Shown here: in pieces, positions 35,638-43,270 of the stretch | Position numbering within the stretch: the first letter of the stretch is position 1 | Layout: each line of letters begins with the position of its first letter | Assembly (NCBI GenBank): GCA_029261795.1 | Contig: JAJDAP010000082.1 | Span: 1 to 64,000, forward strand | Origin: Deltaproteobacteria bacterium | GTDB lineage: Bacteria > Myxococcota_A > UBA9160 > UBA6930 | Reading direction: 5' to 3' | Length of the DNA: 64,000 nucleotides | Translations under genes and position numbers: made by a program | The notes under the pieces: generated by a model | What the model was told of the DNA's origin: nothing | The model's input: the letters and a program-made list of their open reading frames with translations, nothing else | Databases searched by the model: none

Positions 35638-36890
35638 GCGCTCCCCTCGAACGCGATGGGAGCGTCGTCGTACAGGAGAACTTCGACGTCGGCGCCCTCG
35701 GCCATCCCTTCCAGCCCGCGCGGCACGATCACGGCGCCGGCCGCGCGCACCGTCGAGGAGAGGATGGAGGCACCCGAGGTCGCGATGGGAACGACCTTGC
35801 CGTTCTCGACAGCGACACGCACGTAGTCGACGCGCCCGATCGCCGACGTGATCTTTCGAGCCAGCGGAAGCATCGCCCTGCGATGCGGCCACGCGCGGGC
35901 GCGGCCGCCCAGAGCCCGCAGCGTCGGGCCAGCGAAGAATTCGTAGGCGCAGAGACAACTAACAGGGTTCCCGGGCAGCAGAAAGACGAAACGGTCGCCG
36001 ATTCGGCCCACGCCAGCCGGACTCGAGGGACGCATCGCGATGCCGTGGAAATCGAGGCTGCCGAGCTCTGTGAGCAGGAGAGGCGCGTGATCTTCCTTGC
36101 CGACCGAACTGCCGCCGGAGACGAGGACGACGTCGGCATCCTCCGTCGCCATCGCGTCGCGAATGATCTCGGGCCGGTCCGGGAGGATCTCGAACGGCAG
36201 GATCTCGGCGCCGTCTCGTCGCGCGAGCCCGCGCAGAACCACCGAGTTCGAGTCCACGATGTGGGAGCCGCCGGGAAGACTCCCGGCTGGAAGCAGTTCG
36301 TCGCCGGTCACGACCAGACGAACCCGCGGGCGCCGATAGCAGAGAACCGAGGCCACCCCGATCGACGAGAGCAGACCCGCATCCTGTGGGCGCAAGCGTC
36401 TGCCGGCCGACAGGACCAGGTCCCCCGAACGAATGTCCTCGCCGATGCCGCCGACATTCTTCTGGGGCGCAACGGCGTCAGCGACGTGCACCTGTCTGCC
36501 ATCTTCGCTGCACACTTCGGCCATCACGACAGCGTCGGCGCCGTCCGGTACCGGAGCGCCCGTCATGATGCGAACCGCTTCCCCCTTGCCAACCCTGCCA
36601 ACGAAGGGCCGGCCGGGCATCGCTTCTCCGACCAGCCGGAAGGGCAATGCGTCGAGTTCCGAGGCACCGAAACTGTCCTCGCCGCGCAGCGCATAACCAT
36701 CCATCGCTGAACGCGGAAAGCCCGGAACATCGACGACGGCTGAAACCTCCTCGGCGAGGACGCGACCCGTGCACTCGAGCAGCGGGACCGGTTCCGCCGG
36801 CAAGACGCGCGCGTGCTCGGCGAGGAAGCCTTCAACCTCGTCTACGTCCGCGCGCTCGGCGAACCCTCTCATGCGTACGTCGCGGGGCAT
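35634..36890 (-). CDS. moeA: MoeA, molybdopterin molybdenumtransferase
   Basis: The protein has 418 residues from the ATG at 36890 (an ATG at 36872 is also possible; neither has a clear ribosome site). Motifs: FPRSAMDGYALRGED, GADAVVMAEV, VVTGDELLP, VDSNSVVL, LVSGGSSVGKEDH and FLLPGNPVSCLCAYEFF. It inserts metal into adenylated molybdopterin in the cytoplasm. Two paralogues side by side suggest one each for molybdate and tungstate, as proposed for organisms with AOR-family enzymes. It lies downstream of the oxidoreductase gene behind a terminator-like stem. Confidence 0.92.
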   Translation of the reverse strand: MPRDVRMRGFAERADVDEVEGFLAEHARVLPAEPVPLLECTGRVLAEEVSAVVDVPGFPRSAMDGYALRGEDSFGASELDALPFRLVGEAMPGRPFVGRVGKGEAVRIMTGAPVPDGADAVVMAEVCSEDGRQVHVADAVAPQKNVGGIGEDIRSGDLVLSAGRRLRPQDAGLLSSIGVASVLCYRRPRVRLVVTGDELLPAGSLPGGSHIVDSNSVVLRGLARRDGAEILPFEILPDRPEIIRDAMATEDADVVLVSGGSSVGKEDHAPLLLTELGSLDFHGIAMRPSSPAGVGRIGDRFVFLLPGNPVSCLCAYEFFAGPTLRALGGRARAWPHRRAMLPLARKITSAIGRVDYVRVAVENGKVVPIATSGASILSSTVRAAGAVIVPRGLEGMAEGADVEVLLYDDAPIAFEGSA

Positions 36891-36899
36891 AAAGCGACT

Positions 36900-36929
36900 G
36901 ACGGGCAGGGGGTCCACCCCCTGCCCGTC
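36900..36929. terminator. 14-bp stem hairpin between aor and moeA
   Basis: GACGGGCAGGGGGT and ACCCCCTGCCCGTC form a perfect 14-bp stem with a 2-nt loop. It lies about 30 nt after the aldehyde oxidoreductase stop and before the moeA start on the same strand. A poor T run follows, so it may be an attenuator or mRNA-stabilising stem rather than a full terminator. Confidence 0.55.
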
Positions 36930-36959
36930 CATTCGATCCTATCGTCCTACCGGCTGGAA

Positions 36960-38681
36960 CTACCCGGAAGCCTTCGCCGCGAAGAGATCTTCCTGCGCGG
37001 GAAGCTTCGTGTACATCTGGTTGATGATGTCCATCGGCACGTCGAACACCTGGCCCGCGATCGGGTCCTTCTGGAGTGCCTCCGAGAGGTAGCCGTCCTC
37101 GGCGGTCAGACCCGCCGCCTTGTTGAAGGCCCATTCATCCTCGAGGCACTGCCAGCCCTGGTCGTGGATCTGCTCGCGGCTGACTTCCTCGTCGTAGAGC
37201 GCGCCGTAGAAGTTCCGGATGTCGTCGAGGGACGGCTGCAGGAACTGGCAGAAGCCGGAGGAGTCGCAGACCGCGTTCACGATCTGGCTCTTCTGGCTCT
37301 CCCACACGTACTGATCCTGGGAGAGACCCGGGTTCACCACGAGGCCGGCCGTGTGGTCGGCGCCCATCGGGCTGGTGCAGTAGGTGACGCCGGTCGCCTT
37401 GAGCGGCCGCGGATCCCAGGCCGGGATCGTCTGGCCCAGAGCGTGCGGCACGCGGTGGTGGCCCGTGAACTTGCCGGTCGCGACGGCGCCGTTGCCGATC
37501 GCCTTGCCGCGGTCGGTGCCCTGGTCGATCTCGTTCAGCAGGGTGCGCATGCCGTCGGCATCGCCCCAGTCGAGGCCACCCGAGTCCATCAGGATCGCGA
37601 TCGCGCCGCCGGTCTCGATCGTGTCGAGCCCGAGCTCGTCGCAGAGCCGGTCCATGTCGGCGACGTCTTCCCAACTAGCAACAGCACAGTTCGAGCCGAG
37701 CAGCGTCAGCGTTTCGAACTCGAGGGCCGAGGTCTTGTACTCACCCTGAGCGTCGTGCACGATGTTCGAGCACTTCACGATGCAGCCGGTCATGCAGTTG
37801 TGCATCTCGCCGCCACGGGTCTCGAAGCTCTCGACGATGCGCGCACCGTCGAGGGTCTCGACGTCGGGGCTCTGGCCTTCGACGCGGTTCTTGTAGACCA
37901 GCGTGTTCAGCATGTTCGCCATCGGAACGACCGAGGAGGTTCCGAACTGGAACATCTGCGGGCCTTCCTGGTAGTCCTTCGTGTAGGTCTTGCAGAGTTC
38001 GCCGAACCTGGCGCGATCGGCCGGGCGCCTGACACCCGAGCGGCCCGGATCGACCGCCACGAACTTCAGACCCTTCGAACCCATCACTGCACCGAGCCCA
38101 CCGCGCGCCGCGTGGCGGGCGGGGTAGCGGTTGTCCTGATCGGTTGTCGCGACCGAGGCGCCCGTCAGGCGCATCTCGCCGGCGGGGCCGCAGGTGATGA
38201 AGGACGCCGTCTTCGGATACTCGCCGTGCAGATCCATGCAGAGCGCGTAGTTGCGCTTCATCTTGTGTGCGTCGGCGGCAACCACCTTCACACCGTCGGC
38301 GTTCACTTCGAGGCCGTAGCGCGCTTCAGCATCGGAAGGCTGACCCTTCACGACGATCACGCGAATGCCGAGCTTCATCAGGTGCTGACCGGGCTGACCG
38401 CCCGTGTTCGCCTCCTTGATGCCGCCGGTCAGCGGGCTCTTGCCACCGATCGAGATGCGGCCCGAGGTCGGCGCCGCCGTTCCCGAGACGACGCCGGGCG
38501 CCATCACGAGCACGTTGTCCGGGCCGAGCGGATCGCAGGTGGGATCGCACTCCGCGCTCAGGATCTTGGCCGAGAGAGCGCGACCACCCAGGAGCCGGTA
38601 CTCGGCGGGGAAGTCCTCGATCGTCGCGGTCTGGTTCGTCATGTCGACGCGGATCATCTTGTCGTCGGCGGGGCCGGCCAT
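36960..38681 (-). CDS. aldehyde ferredoxin oxidoreductase family protein
   Basis: The protein has 573 residues. The N-terminal domain has LLGGRALSAKIL and GGKSPLTGGIKEANTGG (pterin-binding). Middle motifs include ARGGLGAVMGSKGLKFV. Cluster ligands are CMTGCIVKC (CxxCxxxC) with CDSSGFC near residue 475. These enzymes oxidise aldehydes or reduce acids at a tungsten or molybdenum bis-pterin centre and use ferredoxin. The substrate is unknown. The MoaD-like gene lies just upstream (44-nt gap) and two MoeA genes downstream. An uninterrupted 638-residue frame lies antisense; it is not a gene. Confidence 0.93.
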   Translation of the reverse strand: MAGPADDKMIRVDMTNQTATIEDFPAEYRLLGGRALSAKILSAECDPTCDPLGPDNVLVMAPGVVSGTAAPTSGRISIGGKSPLTGGIKEANTGGQPGQHLMKLGIRVIVVKGQPSDAEARYGLEVNADGVKVVAADAHKMKRNYALCMDLHGEYPKTASFITCGPAGEMRLTGASVATTDQDNRYPARHAARGGLGAVMGSKGLKFVAVDPGRSGVRRPADRARFGELCKTYTKDYQEGPQMFQFGTSSVVPMANMLNTLVYKNRVEGQSPDVETLDGARIVESFETRGGEMHNCMTGCIVKCSNIVHDAQGEYKTSALEFETLTLLGSNCAVASWEDVADMDRLCDELGLDTIETGGAIAILMDSGGLDWGDADGMRTLLNEIDQGTDRGKAIGNGAVATGKFTGHHRVPHALGQTIPAWDPRPLKATGVTYCTSPMGADHTAGLVVNPGLSQDQYVWESQKSQIVNAVCDSSGFCQFLQPSLDDIRNFYGALYDEEVSREQIHDQGWQCLEDEWAFNKAAGLTAEDGYLSEALQKDPIAGQVFDVPMDIINQMYTKLPAQEDLFAAKASG

Positions 38682-38725
38682 GGGGTTCTCCTTGATGGAA
38701 CTGGAAACAGGGTTGGGGTCGCGGG

Positions 38726-38995
38726 CTAACCGCCTGCGACGGAAGAGATGATGTCGATGGCATCGCCCGGCTCGAGCGGAGTCGAGAGGACGTCGCCGGT
38801 CAGCTTGTCACCATTGCGAAACCAGGTGGCGAACTTCCGCAAGCCGCCCTTGGCATCGAGGACCAGCGGACCGAAACCCGGATACTTTGCCTCAACGCCC
38901 TGCAAGCACTCGAGCAGGGTCGCTCCATCCACGTCGACTTCGCTGGCACCCCCGGTGGGGCCACGATAGGGCGGCGGAATCTGGATGATCGGCAC
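38726..38995 (-). CDS. MoaD/ThiS-family sulfur carrier
   Basis: The protein has 89 residues with a ubiquitin-like fold (IIQIPPPYRG, TLLECLQGVEAKYPGF, LEPGDAIDIISSVAGG). The C-terminal Gly-Gly tail is the thiocarboxylation site of MoaD and ThiS proteins. Next to an AOR gene it is most likely the small subunit that gives sulfur to molybdopterin. A TACAAT box (39082-39087, minus strand) 86 nt upstream is a possible -10. Confidence 0.88.
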   Translation of the reverse strand: MPIIQIPPPYRGPTGGASEVDVDGATLLECLQGVEAKYPGFGPLVLDAKGGLRKFATWFRNGDKLTGDVLSTPLEPGDAIDIISSVAGG

Positions 38996-39081
38996 TTCGC
39001 TCCTCTGGGTCGGCTATCGGGGTCGGCTGTCTCGAACTGCGCTCGTGCTCTGTTCGGGCGGGGACAGCCGGAGCGCCCGGA

Positions 39082-39087
39082 ATTGTA
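39082..39087 (-). promoter_or_regulatory. putative -10 box for the MoaD-aor operon
   Basis: TACAAT on the minus strand, 86 nt upstream of the MoaD start, in the 184-bp divergent gap. No good -35 is seen. Confidence 0.3.
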
Positions 39088-39165
39088 GCGGCACCCCGGC
39101 GAGTTGGGGTGGATTCCGCATCCGTGCCAGGCCCGTTGCTTGGCCGCGAGGCGCCCGACCCCCGC

Positions 39166-39171
39166 TATGAT
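39166..39171 (+). promoter_or_regulatory. putative leaderless -10 box before the HEAT-like gene
   Basis: TATGAT ends 8 nt before the GTG start at 39180, with no Shine-Dalgarno between them. Confidence 0.3.
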
Positions 39172-39179
39172 CGGGCGCC

Positions 39180-40181
39180 GTGCCCGCCCGCAGCCACCAC
39201 CCTTCGTGCGTCCTGGTTCCCCTGGCCGCCGCCCTGCTGCTATCAGCGACGGCGCTTGCCCAGGTTGGTCATCCGAGCGCCGGTCGGCCCCGCGCGGTCC
39301 ATGAGCGCCTGGATGCCGCTGACCGGGTGGTCCGGGTCCGAATCGGCGCCGTCAGCGAGGGTCGGATCGCCGTAACCGAAGCCACGGCACTGGTGGGCCA
39401 GGCCGAGGCGCCCTTCGAGATCAAGCGTTCGCCCCTGCGTCCCCACCCGCTCGCCGAGGGCGATCGCGCCATCCTGTTCCTGCGCGGTGCGCGGCCTCCC
39501 TACGTATTGGTCGACGAACCCGGCGAGGTGATCCGCCTGGTCGACCCCGAAGCCCATCGAAACGGAGAGCGACGCTGGAGCGAAGCGATCCAGGCACTCG
39601 CAGCTACGCGGGAGGCCTCGGCCAAGCTGGCCGAGACTTATCTCGATTGGATCGACGGCGGCCCGGGTAGCTTGCGTTCGCTCGGGGCCAATGGCGTCAT
39701 CGCCGTGATCGAGCAAGATGCGGCCTTGGCTGCTGGTGTCGGGGCCGAGCGGGTGCCTCACGCCGTGGATCCGGTGGCCGTGATCGAAGCACGGCGGATC
39801 TCGGCACAGCTGGCCGCGGCCAGTCCCGTCAGCGCCGGCGCGCTCTGCGAAGTCGTCGCTCATAGTGCGACGCCGCTCGATGCAGCGCTGACCGAGATCA
39901 CGCTCAGGGCCTGTGGCGGGGTTCGCTCTCCGGCGGCGGTGACGCTGTTGGAACGCGCCGCGACGCACCAGGACGCCGCCCTGCGCGGGGCCGCCGCCCG
40001 CTCGCTGGCGTTGATCGCGGCGGGCGCACCCGCGCCGACCCTCGCCATCGCGAAGCGTCTGGCCGAGAACGACCCGGACAATGCCGTGCGCCGAGCGGCC
40101 GAGCGGATGCTGCGCAATGCCAGCCGACCCCACCCGCGCAAGCGCCGTGAACCCGCTGTAGAACCCGCGAAGGCGCACTGA
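39180..40181 (+). CDS. secreted protein with HEAT-like helical repeats
   Basis: The protein has 333 residues. A signal peptide spans about 1-28 (LVPLAAALLLSATALAQ). A beta-rich segment (about 45-110) is followed by helices that look like HEAT/PBS-type repeats (DAALRGAAARSLALIAAG, DPDNAVRRAAERMLRNA). The tail is basic (PHPRKRREPAVEP). It probably acts as a scaffold in the periplasm or outer envelope; no enzyme motif is seen. The GTG start is chosen because the signal peptide follows. Confidence 0.6.
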   Translation: MPARSHHPSCVLVPLAAALLLSATALAQVGHPSAGRPRAVHERLDAADRVVRVRIGAVSEGRIAVTEATALVGQAEAPFEIKRSPLRPHPLAEGDRAILFLRGARPPYVLVDEPGEVIRLVDPEAHRNGERRWSEAIQALAATREASAKLAETYLDWIDGGPGSLRSLGANGVIAVIEQDAALAAGVGAERVPHAVDPVAVIEARRISAQLAAASPVSAGALCEVVAHSATPLDAALTEITLRACGGVRSPAAVTLLERAATHQDAALRGAAARSLALIAAGAPAPTLAIAKRLAENDPDNAVRRAAERMLRNASRPHPRKRREPAVEPAKAH

Positions 40182-40199
40182 CCGGGGCGACGGCTTTCG

Positions 40200-41372
40200 T
40201 CAGCTGACGATCCCGGTCTCCCGCAGTTTGGCGATCTCGGCCTCACTTCGGCCGAGCCCACGGAGAACCACATCGGTGTCCTCTCCGAGCGTTCGTGCGG
40301 GATGGCGGATCTCGGCCGGTGTCTTCTCGAAGCGCGCCGGCGGCCGCGGCTCACGAATCCGACCCATCACCGGATGATCGCTCTCGACCATCGTCTCGTT
40401 GGCGACGACCTGCTCGAAGTCCGGCACCTCTTCGGGCCGCAGGATCGGACCGCAGGGGACCTGGGCTTCCGCCAGGCGTTCGATCAGTTCCGCGGTCGAG
40501 AGTTCGTCGTTGCCCTCGCTGAGCGCCTCGCGAAACTCGGTGAGGTTGGCGAGGCGCGCCTCGGTCGTCGCGAAGCGTGGATCCGCCAGCATTTCCTCGC
40601 GCCCCATCGCGATCAGCAGGCTGGTCCATTGCTGCTCGGTCACGGCGGCGACGGTGGCGAAACCGTCCGCCGTCTCCGTCGGAAGATAGGTCTGGGAGAT
40701 CGGCGCCAGGATCGTGGCGTCCTCTTCCAGCAACATCGTGTTGGCATGCCCGTCGGGCCAAAGGAAGGAAATGCCCGCGTCGAGCATCGAGAGTTTGAGG
40801 TGCTGGCCACCCGTGCCGGTGTTGCGGGCGAACAGTGCCGCCGTGATCGCCTGGGCCGTCATCACCGCTGTGATCTTGTCGCACCAGGTCTGGCGCATGT
40901 ATTCCGGCGGATCTGCCTGCACGTAGGCGGCCCCGGTCATCCCCTGGAGAATGTGATCGTAGGCCGGCCGCGTGGCGTAGGGACCCTGCTCACCGAAGGC
41001 GGTGAGCTAGACATAGATCAGGTCCGGGTTGTCCGTGCGCAAGACCTCCTCGCCGAGCCCCATCCGATCGATCACGCCATGTCGGAAGTTCTGGATGAAG
41101 ACATCGGCATCGCGAACCAGCTCGCGCACGATCTCCTTGCCGGCTTCTTCGCGCAGGTTCACGACGACGGATTTCTTGCTGCGATTGCAGGAGGCGAACA
41201 GCGCCGTCATGCCGGCCCGATGGGAGCCGAGGAAGCGCATGATGTCGCCGATTCCCGGCGGCTCGATCTTGACGACGTCGGCCCCCTGGTCGGCCAGGAT
41301 CATCGTGGCGTAGGGCCCCGTGATCATGGCCGTCAGGTCGACGATCTTGATTCCCTCGAGCGCTCCGGACAT
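40200..41372 (-). pseudogene. CaiB/BaiF-type family III CoA transferase with one in-frame TAG
   Basis: The ATG at 41372 has a strong AGGAGG site. Residues 1-121 read GIKIVDLTAMITGPYATMILADQGADVVKIE and on to NPDLIYV, then a TAG at 41009-41007. The same frame continues with LTAFGEQGPYATRPAYDHIL, the expected next family block, and runs to a normal C terminus at 40200 (389 sense codons plus the TAG). The expected residue at the stop is Ser; TCG to TAG is a single base change. So the gene is whole except for one nonsense codon. The enzyme would move CoA between acids. Sequencing error, a recent mutation or readthrough are all possible. Confidence 0.85.
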
Positions 41373-41455
41373 GTGAGTCCTCCTCTGCTGGGGCGCATGA
41401 TGACGCAGGCGGGCGGCGCTTGCGCCCGATCGTTCGAGAGCAGAGCCTCTGGGGC

Positions 41456-41812
41456 ATGGAGTTCATGCTGAGCCTGCTGGGCTTCGCCGCCCTGACCCTT
41501 GCCATCCTATTCGTCGGCTTGATGGCGCTCGTTTACGCGGGTTCGCACATCGCCGGCCGGATGGCGGAGTGGATCTTCGACCTCGTCGTCCCGGCGCGGC
41601 CGTCGCGGATCGGAGCCGACGGCATGATCGGGCAGCGGGCGACCGTGGCCGCTTCGTTCGCACCCTTGCCAGAAGGCGGTTCCGTGGGAACCGTACGGGT
41701 CTCGGGGGAAACCTGGAATGCCCGCTGCGAAGCGGATTCCATCGTCCCGAATGGTGCGGCGCTACGCGTCGCGGCCGTCGACGAGTTGCTCCTGCTCGTC
41801 GAGCGGGTTTGA
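41456..41812 (+). CDS. short NfeD-like membrane protein
   Basis: The protein has 118 residues. Two short hydrophobic segments fill about 3-30 (LSLLGFAALTLAILFVGLMA). The C-terminal part (about 50-115) matches the OB-type NfeD domain: GADGMIGQRATVAASF, GGSVGTVRVSGETWNARCEAD and VAAVDELLLLVERV. NfeD proteins work with membrane stomatin/prohibitin-like proteins in quality control; no partner gene is nearby. The ATG at 41456 is chosen because the membrane segment follows. Confidence 0.7.
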   Translation: MEFMLSLLGFAALTLAILFVGLMALVYAGSHIAGRMAEWIFDLVVPARPSRIGADGMIGQRATVAASFAPLPEGGSVGTVRVSGETWNARCEADSIVPNGAALRVAAVDELLLLVERV

Positions 41813-42080
41813 CGCGATGGCCGGAGTCGCTCTGGCTCTTCGAGGACCATTCGACCCGGGAAGCGTTCGTCTACGACGTGGCCGTCGACGAAGCCGAGCG
41901 CCGCAAGGGCCACGCAAGGGCCACGCCACGGCCGCGCTGGCACGGGTCGAAGAGAAGCTTCGCCGCGGCGGCTGCCGACGCATCGGACTGAACGTGTTCG
42001 AGCCGAACGCGGCCGCCCAGGCCCTTTACCGGAACCTCGGCTATGCGACCGCGGCTCGCTTCATGAACAAGCCCCTCTAG
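41813..42080 (+). pseudogene. GNAT acetyltransferase remnant with an 11-bp tandem duplication
   Basis: After the NfeD stop the sequence codes for SLWLFEDHSTREAFVYDVAV and DEAERRKGHA, which is the acetyl-CoA-binding part of a GNAT protein. Then the frame breaks. The bases 41904-41914 (CAAGGGCCACG) are repeated at once as 41915-41925. Removing one copy restores RKGHATAALARVEEKLRRGG, RRIGLNVFEPNAAAQALY and the end YATAARFMNKPL. The N-terminal half of the GNAT fold is also missing. The gene is therefore a truncated and frameshifted remnant. Confidence 0.75.
41904..41925 (+). repeat. 11-bp tandem duplication (CAAGGGCCACG x2)
   Basis: Two exact head-to-tail copies at the frame break of the GNAT remnant. 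Deleting one copy restores the reading frame. Confidence 0.9.
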
Positions 42081-42087
42081 CCCTCCT

Positions 42088-42495
42088 CTAGCCCCTACGC
42101 GCCATCAGGCTGCGGCTCGTCATCCTTCGGATGCCGGCGGCCTGGAGCACGGCCCAGAGAGCCACGAACGCGGCGACCAGGAGGGCGACCATGTCCCCTG
42201 TGCCGTTCAGGACATCGCCAGCCACGATCGGAATCGTCCCGACGACCCACAGGGCATCGGCCACGACGACGCCCCAGCCAAGCGCTGGCGAGATGACGAT
42301 GCAGGTCGAGAGCCACACCAGGAAGCCTGCAAAGACCAGGAGGTTCACGGCGAGCGCGGGAAGGAAGGCCGGATCCGGAATTGCGAGTGCGTTCGCCAAT
42401 GAGCTCCCGCCGATCAGGGCGGCGATGGCACACGCGCTGGAGAAGCTCGCATTGGCCCGGAGTGCGAGACGTAGGAGGCGATCGTTCGGTGTCAT
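42088..42495 (-). CDS. small four-helix membrane protein
   Basis: The protein has 135 residues with four hydrophobic helices (about 14-35, 43-63, 69-88, 101-121) and short loops; the C terminus is basic (RRMTSRSLMARRG). Its ATG overlaps the TetR stop (ATGA), so the regulator and this protein are co-expressed. I do not recognise the family. A membrane target of the TetR regulator is a reasonable guess. Confidence 0.65.
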   Translation of the reverse strand: MTPNDRLLRLALRANASFSSACAIAALIGGSSLANALAIPDPAFLPALAVNLLVFAGFLVWLSTCIVISPALGWGVVVADALWVVGTIPIVAGDVLNGTGDMVALLVAAFVALWAVLQAAGIRRMTSRSLMARRG

Positions 42496-43118
42496 GTGTT
42501 GGACTCCTTGGGTCGGGGTTCGGGGGGCGCGCAGGCGGCGAGCGTCGCGGCCACGGCCGCGCGGGCGCGGTCGAAGGCTGCCGGTTCGTCGAGGAGCTGA
42601 TGCGACCAGTTCGCCTCGCCCACGTAGGCGTGGAGCTGGAAGCTGAGCTGATCGGGATCGACGGACGCATCCAACTCGCCCAGGCGCACCGCGAGTTCGG
42701 CCTGCTCGCGGAGCTCGGCCAACCAGAGCTTGCAGAGGCTGGCCAGCTGCTCGCGGATCCGGCCCGGGCGCGAGGCGAACTCGCTCGAGGCGGCGTCGAA
42801 GAAGCAGCCCCCCCGGTACACGCTGTGTTCGACGTGATCGATCCAATGCGCGACCAGGGCCTGGAGGCGCGGGAGACCCGCCGGAGCCTCGCTGGCCCGG
42901 GCCAGCACCGCAAGCTCGAAGGCTGCAGCGGCATGGTCGACCACTGCCGCCTGCAAGGCTTCCTTGGCCCCGAAGTGGGCGAACAGGCCGCTCTTGCTCA
43001 TCTCCACGTTGGCGGCCAGGGCGCCGATCGAGAGCCGATCCAGACCCTCGGCGGAGGCGAGATCGGCAGCGGTGGCGAGGATCTCGAGGCGGCGGGGCTC
43101 AGGATGGGGACGCGGCAT
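42492..43118 (-). CDS. TetR-family transcription regulator
   Basis: The protein has 208 residues. The helix-turn-helix is at about 10-55: RLEILATAADLASAEGLDRL, SIGALAANVEMSKSGLFAHFG. The C-terminal ligand-binding helices start at about 70; the motif YRGGCFFDAA (about 105-115) resembles the YcdC/RutR-like TetR branch. The ATG at 43118 lies directly downstream of a promoter with inverted repeats, so it almost surely represses itself and the membrane protein gene behind it. Confidence 0.92.
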   Translation of the reverse strand: MPRPHPEPRRLEILATAADLASAEGLDRLSIGALAANVEMSKSGLFAHFGAKEALQAAVVDHAAAAFELAVLARASEAPAGLPRLQALVAHWIDHVEHSVYRGGCFFDAASSEFASRPGRIREQLASLCKLWLAELREQAELAVRLGELDASVDPDQLSFQLHAYVGEANWSHQLLDEPAAFDRARAAVAATLAACAPPEPRPKESNT

Positions 43119-43121
43119 GGC

Positions 43122-43163
43122 GCTATATATAGCACGATCGTTCGTTCTTTCAAGAACGATCGT
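43122..43163 (-). promoter_or_regulatory. tetR promoter with overlapping palindromic operator
   Basis: On the minus strand, TTGAAA (43153-43148) and TATATA (43131-43126) are separated by 16 bp. The -35 lies inside an inverted repeat: ACGATCGTTC at 43134-43143 is mirrored exactly at 43154-43163. A shorter palindrome, TCGTTCT-TTCA-AGAACGA, sits at its centre. The -10 is part of the perfect palindrome GCTATATATAGC (43122-43133), right before the ATG at 43118. This is the classic layout for TetR autorepression. Confidence 0.75.
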
Positions 43164-43270
43164 ATGTGATACTTGACCATAGGTTCCGGGGCCGGCGCGT
43201 CGACTCACGGCCCAGGCAGCGGGGCCTCCCGAATAACCGGGAGGAGTTGGCCCGACTGGAGTTGGTTAGA

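Noticed and set aside
36813-38729. Plus-strand open frame of 638 residues
   Set aside because: It is antisense to the aldehyde ferredoxin oxidoreductase, which has clear motifs and Cys ligands; the long frame is a composition effect.
38996-39179. Possible Moco riboswitch or sigma-54 promoter upstream of the MoaD-aor genes
   Set aside because: The GG/GC spacing does not fit sigma-54, and I could not build the conserved Moco aptamer helices.
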